Virus record (IMG/VR): IMGVR_UViG_3300042691_052129
Coordinates: 1 to 29,325 of that record
Origin: a virus
Reading direction: 5' to 3' (one strand)
DNA length: 29,325 bases
Part shown: piece after piece, positions 13,300 to 21,862 of the stretch
Layout: the number at the start of each line of letters is the position of its first letter
How positions within the stretch are numbered: the stretch's first letter is position 1
Position numbers and translations under genes: made by a program
Notes under the pieces: model-generated
What the model was told of the DNA's origin: nothing
Seen by the model: only the letters and a program-made list of their open reading frames with translations
The model's database searches: none

Positions 13300-14895
13300 C
13301 TATATGACAAAACATTTTTTTACAATAACACTATTGTCTTTTTTTGCTTTTTGACCATTAAACATCAACACTCGACCATCTACTAATAGGTCTTTGTAAT
13401 TCATAAATTCATCTGGAAAGATAACGCAATCTGTTGATCCATAAGAATCTGACACTTTTATAAAACACATTTCCTGACCGGGATTTTTCCCTTTTTTAGT
13501 TTTGATAATATTAATGCTATCAATTTCTGCTATTAGAAAAAACTGTTTTTCTGATGGAAAAGTTTTTATATTTTTACAGTCTGTATTTGCATAAGAAGAG
13601 TCATAAGAATCAGTTTTAGCACACGTGATTGACGCTCCTAAAAATTCTTTCTCGTTGTCCGCTATCCATTCTGGTTCATCTATCATAGAATAAGAAGGGT
13701 CTGCAACTTGATTCAATATACTAATTACTTTCGTTTGTCTATTTTTCATAATTTTGCCATCACCAACCAGTTGTCTTAATGTTTCTAAAACTGTTTTATT
13801 ATTGATACAAAATAATAAGCACTGTTCTATTTCTTTTTTTGATAATTGTGTTATTAAATTAAACTCATACAGCATTTGATTTCTTGATACTTTTAGATAG
13901 TCTAAAGCCCCACTACATATCAATGCTTTTGCGGATGAGCTGTTGATGTTCAATAATATAGAGAATAGTGTTTGTGGCCAATAAAGTTTATTTAAATCTA
14001 TATCTTTGATTAATTCATATAATTTATCATATACAGAATCTCCAAGGCTCTTGATATTCGTGAGACCAAAATATATTTTTTTATTATTGATAATAAATTC
14101 TTTATTTTTTAATCTCAGGTCTGGACCAAATATATCTATATCCATCTCTCTAGCATTATTAATTAATTCTAACATTTCTTCTTGAGGATCTATTTTATCC
14201 TTAGCTAATTTTAAATAGGACAAGAAAAATATTAAAGGAAAATGAGCTTTTGCATGGGCGCTGATGTAGGCATTTATAGCATAGCTCACAGCATGGCTTT
14301 TATTAAAAGAATATCTTTGGCTTTTTTCTATCCAGCTAAAAATTTGCTCTGTTTGATCTTCAGCAACTAAACCCTTAACTTTAGATCCTTCCAAGAACTT
14401 TAATTTAATTTTTGCCATTTCTTCTGGCTTTTTCTTACCAATAGCCTTTCTTAGCATATCTGCTTCTTGCAAATTAAAACCAGCTATGTCTTTAGCTATC
14501 TCCATAGCTTGTTCTTGATAGACCATCTCCCCATAAGTATTTTTTAATATAGGCTCCAATGCTTCATGAAAATAGTCAATAGACTCTAATCCATTTTTTT
14601 TATCTATAAAATGATTACTAACACTTTTTCCATCCCTTATCGCTTCCAAACATCCTGGTCTCATTATGCTAATTAAAGCCGATAATTGCTCTATATTTTC
14701 TGGTTTAAGTTTTTTTGCCATACTTTGGCCAAGCCTAGACTCTAATTGAAATACTCCTTTTGTATTTCCTTCGGAAATTAAACTCCAGGTCTTATTACAT
14801 TCAAAATCTATAGATGACGGATCATATTCTATAGTTTTATTAGATCCAAATACCGAACAATTAAACTGACAACCGCAAGCAAAATTAAGATTCAT
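13300..14895 (-). CDS. dnaE: DNA polymerase III alpha, C-terminal half (fingers, HhH, OB)
   Basis: 531 residues. It begins where the N-terminal half stops in intact DnaE. Characteristic motifs are GNTKGVFQLES (43-53), ISIMRPG (75-81), GEMVYQEQAMEIAKDIAGF (122-140), ADMLRKAIGKKKPEEM (145-160) and FNKSHAVSYAINAY (197-210), all of the fingers domain. FGLTNIKSLG is the helix-hairpin-helix entry, and an OB-fold segment near residues 445-500 (LIAEIDSINIIKTKKGK) follows. The catalytic palm Asp residues are in the other half. The first ~35 residues are extra and Cys-rich (C7, C9, C13, C33), possibly a small metal site or an interface to the N-half. The two halves sum to 1158 residues, close to a full-length DnaE. 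It overlaps the exonuclease gene by 11 bases. No intein motifs are seen. Confidence 0.92.
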   Translation of the reverse strand: MNLNFACGCQFNCSVFGSNKTIEYDPSSIDFECNKTWSLISEGNTKGVFQLESRLGQSMAKKLKPENIEQLSALISIMRPGCLEAIRDGKSVSNHFIDKKNGLESIDYFHEALEPILKNTYGEMVYQEQAMEIAKDIAGFNLQEADMLRKAIGKKKPEEMAKIKLKFLEGSKVKGLVAEDQTEQIFSWIEKSQRYSFNKSHAVSYAINAYISAHAKAHFPLIFFLSYLKLAKDKIDPQEEMLELINNAREMDIDIFGPDLRLKNKEFIINNKKIYFGLTNIKSLGDSVYDKLYELIKDIDLNKLYWPQTLFSILLNINSSSAKALICSGALDYLKVSRNQMLYEFNLITQLSKKEIEQCLLFCINNKTVLETLRQLVGDGKIMKNRQTKVISILNQVADPSYSMIDEPEWIADNEKEFLGASITCAKTDSYDSSYANTDCKNIKTFPSEKQFFLIAEIDSINIIKTKKGKNPGQEMCFIKVSDSYGSTDCVIFPDEFMNYKDLLVDGRVLMFNGQKAKKDNSVIVKKCFVI

Positions 14896-15580
14896 TAATA
14901 AAAGATCCTTTAAAATTTACTTTTTCTGCCAATCTTCTATGTAGTCTTAAAAATCTAACTAAGATTTTAGCGCAATCCTGTACATCTTTTAGAGCATCAT
15001 GCGCTCCTTCTTTTGAAATGCCTAAATAATCTCTTACTGTATCCAATGAATAGCTTTTTAAATCAGAACTTTCGAACCAATAAAAAACTAAATTCATGAT
15101 ATCTAAGACATCTCTAGGATAAAATAATGATGAAATATTTTCTTTTGCTTCAATATTTTTATATTTATGAGACAATCTATTAATAATTTTTAAATCAAAT
15201 CTATGGATATTATATCCAGCAGCTATTGGCGCAGAAAATACACTCTTTTTCTTTCTATTCCCGCAATGATATTTATCAAGATAAGAAATAAATGAATTCC
15301 ATGCTATTTGTTGCGAAGGATATTGTCTCCATTGTTTGTATATATCCTCTTTAGAACACCCTTTAACTCTAGCATGAAAATCCATTATATCAGTATCATA
15401 TATGTACTCGGAGTTAGTTTCCATAACTTCTGGTTTACAGAAAACATTAAACTCTGAATCTTTTATAATCTCTAATCTTATTGGATCTATCATTACCGCA
15501 GATAACTGTACTGGACTACAAATCTCTGGATCAGATCCATCTGTCTCAAAATCAAAAACGCATATTTTTTTAGTTAACAT
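14885..15580 (-). CDS. DnaQ-like 3'-5' exonuclease (DEDDh)
   Basis: 231 residues from the ATG at 15580 (an in-frame TTG one codon upstream is less likely, because this ATG overlaps the stop of the upstream small gene by one base). ExoI is CVFDFETDGS (D10, E12), ExoII is AGYNIHRFD (N124, D129) and ExoIII is GAHDALKDV (H194, D199), giving a full DEDDh catalytic set. It should act as the proofreading exonuclease of the split polymerase, matching the epsilon subunit of Pol III. The gene sits between the two polymerase halves, the strongest context evidence for joint function. An insertion of ~35 residues around 70-112 lies between ExoI and ExoII. Confidence 0.9.
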   Translation of the reverse strand: MLTKKICVFDFETDGSDPEICSPVQLSAVMIDPIRLEIIKDSEFNVFCKPEVMETNSEYIYDTDIMDFHARVKGCSKEDIYKQWRQYPSQQIAWNSFISYLDKYHCGNRKKKSVFSAPIAAGYNIHRFDLKIINRLSHKYKNIEAKENISSLFYPRDVLDIMNLVFYWFESSDLKSYSLDTVRDYLGISKEGAHDALKDVQDCAKILVRFLRLHRRLAEKVNFKGSFINES

Positions 15581-15759
15581 CAATTACTTTCAATCTTTTC
15601 AACTTCATCTAATGGTTTTAGGACGATCTTTTCATTGGTCTGAACAAGTTCACAGTTATATTTTACTTTACAACAACTTGCTTTGACTTCTTGAACCTTT
15701 AAATACTCTTGATTATTAAATTTAAATTTTTCACCAACTGCTAATTCATGAAATTTCAT
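15580..15759 (-). CDS. Small conserved-looking protein of the polymerase operon
   Basis: 59 residues: starts MKFHELAVGEKFKFNNQEYL, has a Cys-Cys pair at 29-30 and Cys36, and ends KPLDEVEKIESN. The ATG at 15759 has a strong AGGAG six bases upstream. The gene overlaps the end of the polymerase N-half by 14 bases and its TGA overlaps the exonuclease ATG by one base, so coding signals are good at both ends. The 'F.elavGekF.f.n.eY.Kv' start resembles small SH3-like phage proteins. Function unknown. Confidence 0.72.
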   Translation of the reverse strand: MKFHELAVGEKFKFNNQEYLKVQEVKASCCKVKYNCELVQTNEKIVLKPLDEVEKIESN

Positions 15760-17629
15760 TATTAACTCCTTTTCTAAGATATTCTGAGATATACATAATT
15801 TTATCTAACATAGCGACGCCTAAAATATCAAATTTTACTACGCCTATACTTTCTAAATCTTCCATTTCCATACCAGCAATTTTAGTTTTTGTTTTTGGGT
15901 CATATATCATTGGACATATTTGAGAAAGATCTGAATCGGCAATAACTACTCCTGCGGCATGTTTTGACTGATTAACTTTCGTTCCCTCAAGTCTTATAGC
16001 CTGTTCAAATCTTTTGGCAAGTGGTCCTTGAAATTCATTATTTTCATCAATAAAGCACCATTCCTTAAGTTTTTCTGATTCGTTTTCTAAGGCCCATCTT
16101 ATAATAGAGGCTTCTCCAGTTTCATCTTTCATTTCCTGTAATTCATCAGCAATTTTTGCTTCATCTGGAATATTTTTAGTAATCTTATTCATTTCTTCAA
16201 AATTAATATTGCCATAAACTCTCAAAACATCTTTTATTGCTCCACGACCTTTAATAGTATTAAAAGTAACCATTTGAGAAACTTGATTTGCTCCATATTT
16301 TTCTTTTATATAAGAAATAATTTCTTCTCTTTTTTCTATCGGAACATCGACATCAATATCTGGCATACTAACTCTATCTTTTGTATTACGTCCAGAATTA
16401 TAAAATCTATCAAACATTAGGTTATATTTAATAGGATCTATTCCTGTTATACCTATTAGGTAAGAGACAAGACAACCTGCCGCACTACCCCTTCCTGGTC
16501 CTGGAAGCCACCTATTTTGTCTAACATAATCAACTATATTTTGCACTATTAAAAAGTAGCTTGATAATCCAGCTCCTTGCAAGATATCTAATTCATATTT
16601 AATCCTATCTAAATATACTTGTTGATTATCTTTATCAATCACATTAGCTATTTTTTCTTTCCATCCGTTTCTACACAGTTGTCTTAAAAATTCATCTGGG
16701 TTTGGACTACAATCAAATGGGGGTAGTCGTGGTCTGCTAGTTATATCGTATTGTTCACACATATCAGATACTAAAATAGTATTATTAATTTCTTCTTCTG
16801 TATGCAAAGACCTAATTTCTTCTTGTGATAAAATATGAAAATTATCAGATAGAAAAAAACATCCCAATGGAACGTCTTGGTTGTTATTAATTTTTTTACT
16901 AATTTCTGGTAGTGTTGTTTTTAAATTATTACAAAGAAGAATTCTTTGATCAGAAGCGTCTTCTTTTCTGACATAATGAGCGTCTGGAGTAGCAACTAAT
17001 TTTGTCTGTGTTAAAATACCGAGTTCTCTAATACAATCTGTTAAAGGTTTTTGTATTGGAGTATTTTCACTATCCATTAATTGAGCCTCTAAGAAAAAAT
17101 TATCCTTACCAAAAATATCTTTTAGTTGCCAAATAGTATTTTGTCCAATATTTTTCCAGTCGCTAACAATTTGATTATTATCTACTAATTTATCGGCCAA
17201 TAACGAACCAAGATGACCACATATGCCTATCAAATTGCCGTCACAGAACCTTCTCAGGTTGTTTAAATCGATTCTAGGCTTGTGATAATAAAAGTCCGGC
17301 CTGTTGGACTCTGAAACTAAACCAATCAGTTTCTTCCATCCTTCTAGGTTTTTGGCTAAAATTAAAAAATGACTTAATTCTTTGTTGTCTTTTGTTTGAT
17401 TAGTAACATCAGAATCGCAAACATATATTTCACAGCCTAATATTGGTTTGATTCCTGCTTTAGTCATTTCTTTATGAAATTTGATTGATCCAGCTATTGT
17501 TCCGTGATCGGTTAATGCGCACGCAGTTGCGCCAATTTCTAAACATCTTGAAGCTATTTGAGATGGTTTGGATAATCCATCTAATAAGCTATACATAGAG
17601 TGACAGTGTAGAGGATTATAGTTTTTCAT
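15746..17629 (-). CDS. dnaE: DNA polymerase III alpha, N-terminal half (PHP and palm)
   Basis: 627 residues. The PHP domain opens with NPLHCHSMYSLLDGL (H8, H10) and ALTDHGTIAG (D41, H42), keeping metal ligands of active PHP domains. The palm includes GPGRGSAAGCLVSYL (377-391), SMPDIDVDVP (421-430; D424 and D426 equal the E. coli catalytic D401/D403) and GVVKFDILG (596-604; D601 equals D555). It ends about 26 residues later, without the fingers. All three catalytic Asp are therefore in this half, while the fingers and OB fold are in the separate 13300-14895 gene. The ATG overlaps the upstream nuclease stop (ATGA). The residue numbering of the family is from memory. Confidence 0.94.
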   Translation of the reverse strand: MKNYNPLHCHSMYSLLDGLSKPSQIASRCLEIGATACALTDHGTIAGSIKFHKEMTKAGIKPILGCEIYVCDSDVTNQTKDNKELSHFLILAKNLEGWKKLIGLVSESNRPDFYYHKPRIDLNNLRRFCDGNLIGICGHLGSLLADKLVDNNQIVSDWKNIGQNTIWQLKDIFGKDNFFLEAQLMDSENTPIQKPLTDCIRELGILTQTKLVATPDAHYVRKEDASDQRILLCNNLKTTLPEISKKINNNQDVPLGCFFLSDNFHILSQEEIRSLHTEEEINNTILVSDMCEQYDITSRPRLPPFDCSPNPDEFLRQLCRNGWKEKIANVIDKDNQQVYLDRIKYELDILQGAGLSSYFLIVQNIVDYVRQNRWLPGPGRGSAAGCLVSYLIGITGIDPIKYNLMFDRFYNSGRNTKDRVSMPDIDVDVPIEKREEIISYIKEKYGANQVSQMVTFNTIKGRGAIKDVLRVYGNINFEEMNKITKNIPDEAKIADELQEMKDETGEASIIRWALENESEKLKEWCFIDENNEFQGPLAKRFEQAIRLEGTKVNQSKHAAGVVIADSDLSQICPMIYDPKTKTKIAGMEMEDLESIGVVKFDILGVAMLDKIMYISEYLRKGVNNEIS

Positions 17630-18669
17630 TCGGCGCTTCCTGGTGCTTTATATTTTCCAAAAGAATGATTAGGGTGTTTATATAAATTGGTGGTTTCATC
17701 AATTCCATAAAGTTCTATATCATGTTTGATTTGTTCACATTTTGTCATAAAACTATCTTTGCGAGACACCTGACCATCACGATACTCCATAGTCGGCAAA
17801 ATGCAAGTATTCTCAAAAGTTGTTTTGCCAAAATGACACAGCTTATTACACATCCATGTTTTTGATAATTTAGGTTTTTTGGTTCTTTTGATAATTTCGA
17901 ATTTATTCTTTAACATAGATTCTGTTTCTGTCATATCATTTTTATCAAATAATACCGAAAATGGACCACCATCATTAATAAAATATATAGTAAAAATTAC
18001 GTGATCAAATTCAGGAAAGATATGACTAATAGCATAATGGTATATCATTAACTGAGGATCTTTTTGTAATTTTTCGTGTGTTTTTTCTTGACCGGTTGCC
18101 CAGTCTAATCTTTTGCCTGTTTTCCAGTCTATGACTTCTAATGTTTTGTCATCTACTTTTGTTATTAAATCTATTGTGCCTTTTAAAGCTAAATTTCCTT
18201 TCATGTTTCCTTCAGGAGTGTTAAAATCATATTCTGCCCATTTTTTATTAATAGTAAAATCAAAATGTTGTTCTGGACTTAATATTTGTCGATTTCTTGG
18301 ATCAAACATACCATTATTAAATTCAATAGCTTTATATGACCATTCTTTACAATCTTTTAGATCTTTGGGGGTCCATTTATGATGATCAAATTTGGCGGAA
18401 TAATATTCATAAACTTTATTTATGATTGAATCCAATGAATAGTTATTAACATTAATTTCTCCAACAACATCATCAATAAAAGTTGAATTACCATCTTGTT
18501 GTTGTTGTTTAATAACTGCTAGTATCTCTAATATCTTATGAACGATGGTTCCCTTATCTGCTTTTTGTCCAGAAGGACCTCTCCATCCCAATACGTATTC
18601 GAGATAGTATTGTTGTTCACACATATTGTGCGTATTAAAAGAACTGCTTCTAAAATATGTTATTATAAT
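17626..18669 (-). CDS. Cas4/RecB-like PD-(D/E)XK nuclease with Cys cluster, probable non-ATG start
   Basis: 333 residues from the ATG at 18624, or ~348 from an upstream ATT/ATA. The nuclease core is GTIVHKILE (His), LALKGTIDLI (Asp), LEVIDWKTGKR (D-x-K) and the QLMIYHYA helix. One Cys in MCEQQYYLEYVLG and three in WMCNKLCHFGKTTFENTC fit the four Cys ligands of the Cas4/AddB iron-sulfur cluster, though the spacing (CX3CX10C) is unusual. Upstream of the ATG the frame stays open and encodes ITYFRSSSFNTHN, which is the normal family N-terminus (FR-S-S...C..Y). Hence the true start is likely ATT at 18669 or a nearby ATC/ATA, with AAGGA about 8-9 bases before it. It may resect or trim DNA ends in replication-linked recombination. 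Confidence 0.87.
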   Translation of the reverse strand: MIITYFRSSSFNTHNMCEQQYYLEYVLGWRGPSGQKADKGTIVHKILEILAVIKQQQQDGNSTFIDDVVGEINVNNYSLDSIINKVYEYYSAKFDHHKWTPKDLKDCKEWSYKAIEFNNGMFDPRNRQILSPEQHFDFTINKKWAEYDFNTPEGNMKGNLALKGTIDLITKVDDKTLEVIDWKTGKRLDWATGQEKTHEKLQKDPQLMIYHYAISHIFPEFDHVIFTIYFINDGGPFSVLFDKNDMTETESMLKNKFEIIKRTKKPKLSKTWMCNKLCHFGKTTFENTCILPTMEYRDGQVSRKDSFMTKCEQIKHDIELYGIDETTNLYKHPNHSFGKYKAPGSAE

Positions 18670-19283
18670 GATATTATTCCTTGTTTAATAAGAAATCTTT
18701 TTATAAGATAATTTTTTTGATCTATATTGCAGCCGTCGTTATCAATGATACAACTAAATTTAGTCCAGTCATATTTATCTGGATCCAAGGCACATTCTGG
18801 TTCAGATATAGACCTAAAGGGGTTTCTTGTTAATCTAACAACATAACCACCGATATCTAATATTGGATCTACTTCATTAGGAAATCTATTATCTAACAAT
18901 AATGCAATGTCTGGTTTATCGTCTTGTATTTTTTTGAGCGTGGTAGTTACCCATATATCGTCCTTCATTTTTCTAAATATTTTTGTACCAACATATTCCA
19001 TAACTTCTCTTGCTGTCATGAATCCTTTTAGATTTCCGTTATACCCAAGCATATCTTCCCACCGTATCATGGTAATGGTATTTTTATCTTCATCGCTACC
19101 ATAACATTGTTGTTCTGTTAATCCTAATAAATTGATACAAATATCCTTTTTTAATGGATCAGCAAAACTATAGGTTTTAACGCTGATTGTTGGTTCTATG
19201 TCATAGATAAGATTTTTTATGTATTCTCCAGATGTGCTTTTGCCCGATTGTTTTCTTCCAGAAAATGCTATAATTTTAGTCAT
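18663..19283 (-). CDS. Deoxynucleoside monophosphate kinase
   Basis: 206 residues. The P-loop is IAFSGRKQSGKSTSGEY (5-21). SFADPLKKDI, then a MTAREVMEYVGTKIFRKM segment, IALLLDNRFPNEVD (with the Asp-Asn-Arg/Phe-Pro-Asn-Glu pattern) and VVRLTRNPF match phage dNMP kinases of the T4 gp1 type. It phosphorylates dNMPs, for example from host DNA breakdown, to dNDPs for the phage polymerase. The ATG overlaps the primase stop (ATGA) and its own stop overlaps the probable start of the Cas4-like nuclease. Confidence 0.87.
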   Translation of the reverse strand: MTKIIAFSGRKQSGKSTSGEYIKNLIYDIEPTISVKTYSFADPLKKDICINLLGLTEQQCYGSDEDKNTITMIRWEDMLGYNGNLKGFMTAREVMEYVGTKIFRKMKDDIWVTTTLKKIQDDKPDIALLLDNRFPNEVDPILDIGGYVVRLTRNPFRSISEPECALDPDKYDWTKFSCIIDNDGCNIDQKNYLIKRFLIKQGIISL

Positions 19284-20419
19284 ATTTTACTCTTAATTTC
19301 TTCATTTATTTGATCACAAGATAATTCTGCTATATCATTTTTACTAATTCTAATATTGGTTATATTATATGTGTTTTTGCATTTGTCGTAAATAATTTGT
19401 CTAGCTTTTTCACCAGCTTCATCATTATCAGTTATTATAATAATATTCATTGCTCCAGAACCATCCAGTATAATTTTTTGTCTATCGCTTAGATTAGAAC
19501 CAAAAAGAGCCACAGAGTTATGAATGCCACATTCCTCTAGTCTCCATACATTACCAGGACTTTCTACAAGGATAACGCTAGATTGTTCCATAATAAAATC
19601 TTTCGCATACCAAAAATTATATAAATAATTTTGGCTTTTGAAATCAGCATTATGTTTCCATTTTGGGTATTTCCATGTTTCTTCTTTGTTTGGACAGATA
19701 TTGTCTGGATTGTGATAACAGTTGCATGATGAACATTTTTCAAAAATACTACGACCAGTACACCCAACGACATACTTATGATTTTGGTCATATATAGGAG
19801 CTACGGCCCTATTATACATTTCTTTTTCTGGCTTATCACACAATCCCACATCATATTTATCCAATATATTTTTTGAAAAACCCCTAGAAATAAAATATTC
19901 ACATGGTATAACCAAAGCATTTCTAGCAATAGGTCTTGTTATTTGGCTTTTAACTAAAACGGTATCTGTTGATACTATGTTTTTAACTATATTAGCAAAT
20001 TTTTTCTTTTCTATTTCTGTCTTAGATATTTTAATATTGTGTAATTTATTACCTAAAAATTCTTCGATAAAATCAATAGTTTCTTTAAAAGATGCTGTGG
20101 TGTCTCCATTTTTTTGCCAATTATATTTTTTATTAGAAAGAACACCTCTAATAAATCCTATAATAGATCCTTTAAAAATCTTATCACAATTGTGTGTCCT
20201 ACATTTCCAATTTCCTCTATAACTATCGCCGTCTGGATATAGGTTAAAAGCGCTTTTGTTATCTCCATTATGAATTGGGCATTCTCCAACTAGCATTTTA
20301 CCATTGTTTTTTATGGAATCTATTCCTAGTGTATCTAAAAGATTTTCTATATTATCGCACAATGAATCACAAATTACTTTTAATTGGTGTTGATTATACG
20401 AACGGAATGTTTTGGTCAT
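19280..20419 (-). CDS. DnaG-like DNA primase (zinc finger plus TOPRIM)
   Basis: 379 residues from the ATG at 20419; in-frame ATGs at 20431 and 20446 are possible, and none has a convincing Shine-Dalgarno. The zinc-binding domain is GECPIHNGDNKSAFNLY (C47, H50) followed by WKCRTHNC (C73, C78), a C-H-C-C arrangement. The TOPRIM core is VILVESPGNVWRL and IIIITDNDEAGEKAR with the D-x-D. A second Cys cluster (CSSCNCYHNPDNIC) in the middle is not part of the standard core. It should lay RNA primers for the lagging strand. Its 5' end overlaps the helicase gene by 26 bases, consistent with a tight helicase-primase pair. Confidence 0.88.
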   Translation of the reverse strand: MTKTFRSYNQHQLKVICDSLCDNIENLLDTLGIDSIKNNGKMLVGECPIHNGDNKSAFNLYPDGDSYRGNWKCRTHNCDKIFKGSIIGFIRGVLSNKKYNWQKNGDTTASFKETIDFIEEFLGNKLHNIKISKTEIEKKKFANIVKNIVSTDTVLVKSQITRPIARNALVIPCEYFISRGFSKNILDKYDVGLCDKPEKEMYNRAVAPIYDQNHKYVVGCTGRSIFEKCSSCNCYHNPDNICPNKEETWKYPKWKHNADFKSQNYLYNFWYAKDFIMEQSSVILVESPGNVWRLEECGIHNSVALFGSNLSDRQKIILDGSGAMNIIIITDNDEAGEKARQIIYDKCKNTYNITNIRISKNDIAELSCDQINEEIKSKI

Positions 20420-21860
20420 TTGTTTGTTCATCAATTGAAAACCCATTATTATTTTTATCAATATTATTAGAAATTTCTAGTTTAGTTCTGCCTTCTGTAA
20501 TTTTAGCACACCAGCCTTTCATATGACAATTAATATAATCATTGTCATCCAATCCTCCTCCATGTCTACTAATTATTGGAACCAATTTTCTATTACCTTC
20601 ATTTGGTCCGTCTTCAGCTATTTCCTCATCACTTTTTCTCTTAAAAATACTAAAATTACTACATAACCAAATAATTCTATCAGAACCGCTGGCAGAATCA
20701 GTGCTTTCTTTTGTAATGCCATCTCTGTTTAATTGAATAAAAGCCAATATTGGTATTTGATATTTGACGGCAAAATTATGAAGTGCTGTCATCATAAATC
20801 CTAATACCTGATATTCTTTCATATCAGAAGATATGCCCGAAGCATCCATGAGCTTTAAATAATCATATATAACAACACAATTTTTAGCTGTTCCATCATC
20901 ATTTAATCCAACAGTTTTTATTAACCATCGTTTCATAATAGACAGTTGTTCATCAAACCCCTTACCCGCTATAACTTTATGGTATAGTGGTGTATCATTT
21001 AAGTCTTTGATAGCTTTTTGAATTTTATTTTTGTTATTCGGGGTATCAGTTGATTTACCTGTTTCTATTTTTTTTATCTCAATTTCTGTATGCATCGCCA
21101 TTAATCTATGGATATGATCCTTTTTACTCATTTCTGTATCCATATTTAAAACTGGAATTTTTAATTTATTTGCTATATAAAAACCAATATTATCTGCTAA
21201 TAATGTTTTACCAGTTTTGGGTCTAGCTCCTATTACATTAACAGTACCACGCCTCAAACCTCCGCCTATTGCTTCGTCATATACTGAAAAACCAGTCGGT
21301 ATTCCGACTTGATCAATCTGATTTTCTGATAAATATTGAATATATTCTTCTAATCCATTACCGATATGTTCTGGTTCATTTTCTTGATCATTTCCAAGAG
21401 ATGTTGAAAAATCTAATACAGCATCTTCAGCTATGCTTAAAATAGAAGAAATAGATTCAGAGCCGGTAACATCCAATAAATTGTCTTGTGTTGATTCTAG
21501 TTTAGCGTGTAACAATCTAGCTATTTCAAGTTTTCTTATTTTAGAAGCAAACTTTTTAACATTTTCTTTATTAACTGGAAAATCGATAATAGCTTTTAAG
21601 TGCTGTGCTTCTTCTTTTCTGGATAATATATCATTAAAACCAAGTTCTTGTGCGGCTGAATATATTGATGGTAAATCTATATTTTTGGTTGAGTGGCCAG
21701 ATGAACAAATTAGTTGCATGCATTTAAAAATCATGCTATTACTATCTATAGTAAAAGAGGAAGGCTGTAAAATATCAGCAATTTCAATATATGTTTCCTC
21801 GCCATACTTATATATTCCAGATAGTACAGCTCTTTCGGCAGAAGGGTCAGCTAAAATCAT
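20394..21860 (-). CDS. dnaB: DnaB-type replicative helicase
   Basis: 488 residues. The N-terminal domain begins DPSAERAVLSGIYKYG, as in DnaB. The RecA-like motor has Walker A GARPKTGKT (211-219), NMDTEMSKKDHIHRLMAM (239-256) for the catalytic Glu region, Walker B CVVIYDYLKLMDA (328-340) and the AFIQLNRDG motif near 376. It should form the hexamer that unwinds the fork 5' to 3' and works with the primase encoded directly downstream. Only two bases separate it from the upstream zinc-ribbon gene. Confidence 0.94.
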   Translation of the reverse strand: MILADPSAERAVLSGIYKYGEETYIEIADILQPSSFTIDSNSMIFKCMQLICSSGHSTKNIDLPSIYSAAQELGFNDILSRKEEAQHLKAIIDFPVNKENVKKFASKIRKLEIARLLHAKLESTQDNLLDVTGSESISSILSIAEDAVLDFSTSLGNDQENEPEHIGNGLEEYIQYLSENQIDQVGIPTGFSVYDEAIGGGLRRGTVNVIGARPKTGKTLLADNIGFYIANKLKIPVLNMDTEMSKKDHIHRLMAMHTEIEIKKIETGKSTDTPNNKNKIQKAIKDLNDTPLYHKVIAGKGFDEQLSIMKRWLIKTVGLNDDGTAKNCVVIYDYLKLMDASGISSDMKEYQVLGFMMTALHNFAVKYQIPILAFIQLNRDGITKESTDSASGSDRIIWLCSNFSIFKRKSDEEIAEDGPNEGNRKLVPIISRHGGGLDDNDYINCHMKGWCAKITEGRTKLEISNNIDKNNNGFSIDEQTNDQNIPFV

Positions 21861-21862
21861 TT

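Noticed and set aside
14895-15746. Split intein joining the two polymerase halves
   Set aside because: The N-half does not end with an intein N-terminal block and the C-half does not start with the His-Asn/Cys block; the break is also not at the known cyanobacterial site.
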